Part shown: positions 63,559-64,000 of the stretch, in pieces
Position numbering within the stretch: position 1 is the first letter of the stretch
How the letters are laid out: every line of letters begins with the position of its first letter
DNA from: Paralichthys olivaceus
Taxonomy: Eukaryota > Chordata > Actinopteri > Pleuronectiformes > Paralichthyidae
NCBI RefSeq assembly: GCF_024713975.1
Contig: NC_091115.1
Span: forward strand, 4,558,501-4,622,500
Length of the DNA stretch: 64,000 bases
Direction: 5' to 3'
Notes under the pieces: model-generated
Databases searched by the model: none
Seen by the model: only the letters and a program-made list of their open reading frames with translations
Told to the model about the DNA's origin: nothing
Made by a program: the position numbers and the translations under genes

Positions 63559-63919
63559 CTACAGTCCTTTGCTCTGAGTGAGAGAATGGTAGTACGGTGC
63601 AAACATGGTGCTCCACATCTGTTTGAGCAGCTCAACAAGTTTGGAAATCCACAGGAATGATGACGGGAGAGCTGAGGGAAAACAACAGGGAGAAATACAC
63701 CGATTTATTTCAATCATAAGTTTTATACTTCAACAAACCCGGTGATGGAACTGAGATGCAAAGAACATTTTATCCAACCTGGATCCATTCGGAGTAAGAG
63801 CATGTAGAGAAGGACAGCTGCCACAAAGATTCTCCGCAGAGAGAATGAGCCAGAGCCGGTCATAAAAAGTTTTTGGTGTAAAAAACGGAGCATGGCTATG
63901 AGTTTATGGACAACAGCAC
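63559..63919 (-). CDS. pex26: Peroxisome assembly protein 26 (pex26), last two coding exons, partial
   Basis: PEX26 is a tail-anchored peroxisomal membrane protein that recruits the PEX1-PEX6 ATPase for receptor recycling. Two exons are visible on the - strand: 63919-63779 (141 nt) and 63671-63559 (113 nt, TAG at 63561-63559). The intron starts GTTGGA and ends CCTCAG. The first encodes a basic stretch followed by a hydrophobic segment (FVAAVLLYMLLLRMDP), which aligns with the human C-terminal anchor ending VVRFDP. The second continues ALPSSFLWISKLVELLKQMW and ends SLTQSKGL. The DPA-PSS junction and the position next to usp18 support the call. The N-terminal exons lie beyond the right edge of the window. 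Confidence 0.85.
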
Positions 63920-64000
63920 CTGTAGAGCATAAAAACACGAAATGAGACCGTCTATATTCAATAATTATACTTCTATCTTGTAAAATGCATCTAAAAGACC

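Overview
The window is a piece of a ray-finned fish chromosome, most likely from a percomorph teleost. It shows intron-containing vertebrate genes with GT-AG splicing, compact introns, long CA microsatellites, and many degenerate interspersed repeats of types that are common in teleosts. I see no bacterial, phage, plasmid or CRISPR features. The species cannot be named from the sequence alone.

Six protein-coding genes can be reconstructed exon by exon. On the + strand are fgf6a (11649-14811, 3 exons, 207 aa) and fgf23 (19067-20400, 3 exons, 265 aa). On the - strand are tigar (27092-23137, 6 exons, 271 aa), cyclin D2 (39205-30715, 5 exons, 294 aa), usp18 (62222-58919, 10 exons, 336 aa) and the last two coding exons of pex26 (63919-63559, cut by the window edge). 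In the first five, all exon phases close and the predicted lengths match the families.

Layout: 1-11.6 kb is non-coding DNA upstream of fgf6a, with several repeats, a perfect hairpin and a 49-unit CA microsatellite. 11.6-39.5 kb is the conserved fgf6-fgf23-tigar-ccnd2 block known from human 12p13. 39.5-58.9 kb is a 19.4 kb gene-free interval upstream of ccnd2 with a few candidate regulatory islands. 58.9-64 kb holds usp18 and pex26, which are neighbours in human 22q11.21.

The genes do not form a pathway. fgf6a is a paracrine heparin-binding FGF, fgf23 an endocrine phosphate/vitamin D hormone, tigar a phosphatase acting on fructose-2,6-bisphosphate and related substrates, ccnd2 the CDK4/6 partner at G1, usp18 the ISG15 isopeptidase and interferon brake, and pex26 the peroxisomal anchor of the PEX1-PEX6 ATPase. 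Notable details are two aKlotho-binding-type DPxNV motifs in Fgf23, a furin site in Fgf23 without the threonine that protects the human hormone, paired interferon-response elements upstream of usp18, and a cluster of miR-15/16 and let-7 seed matches in the probable ccnd2 3' UTR. I found no previously undescribed multi-gene system. The a/b paralogue suffixes are given by linkage to fgf23 and are less certain than the family assignments.
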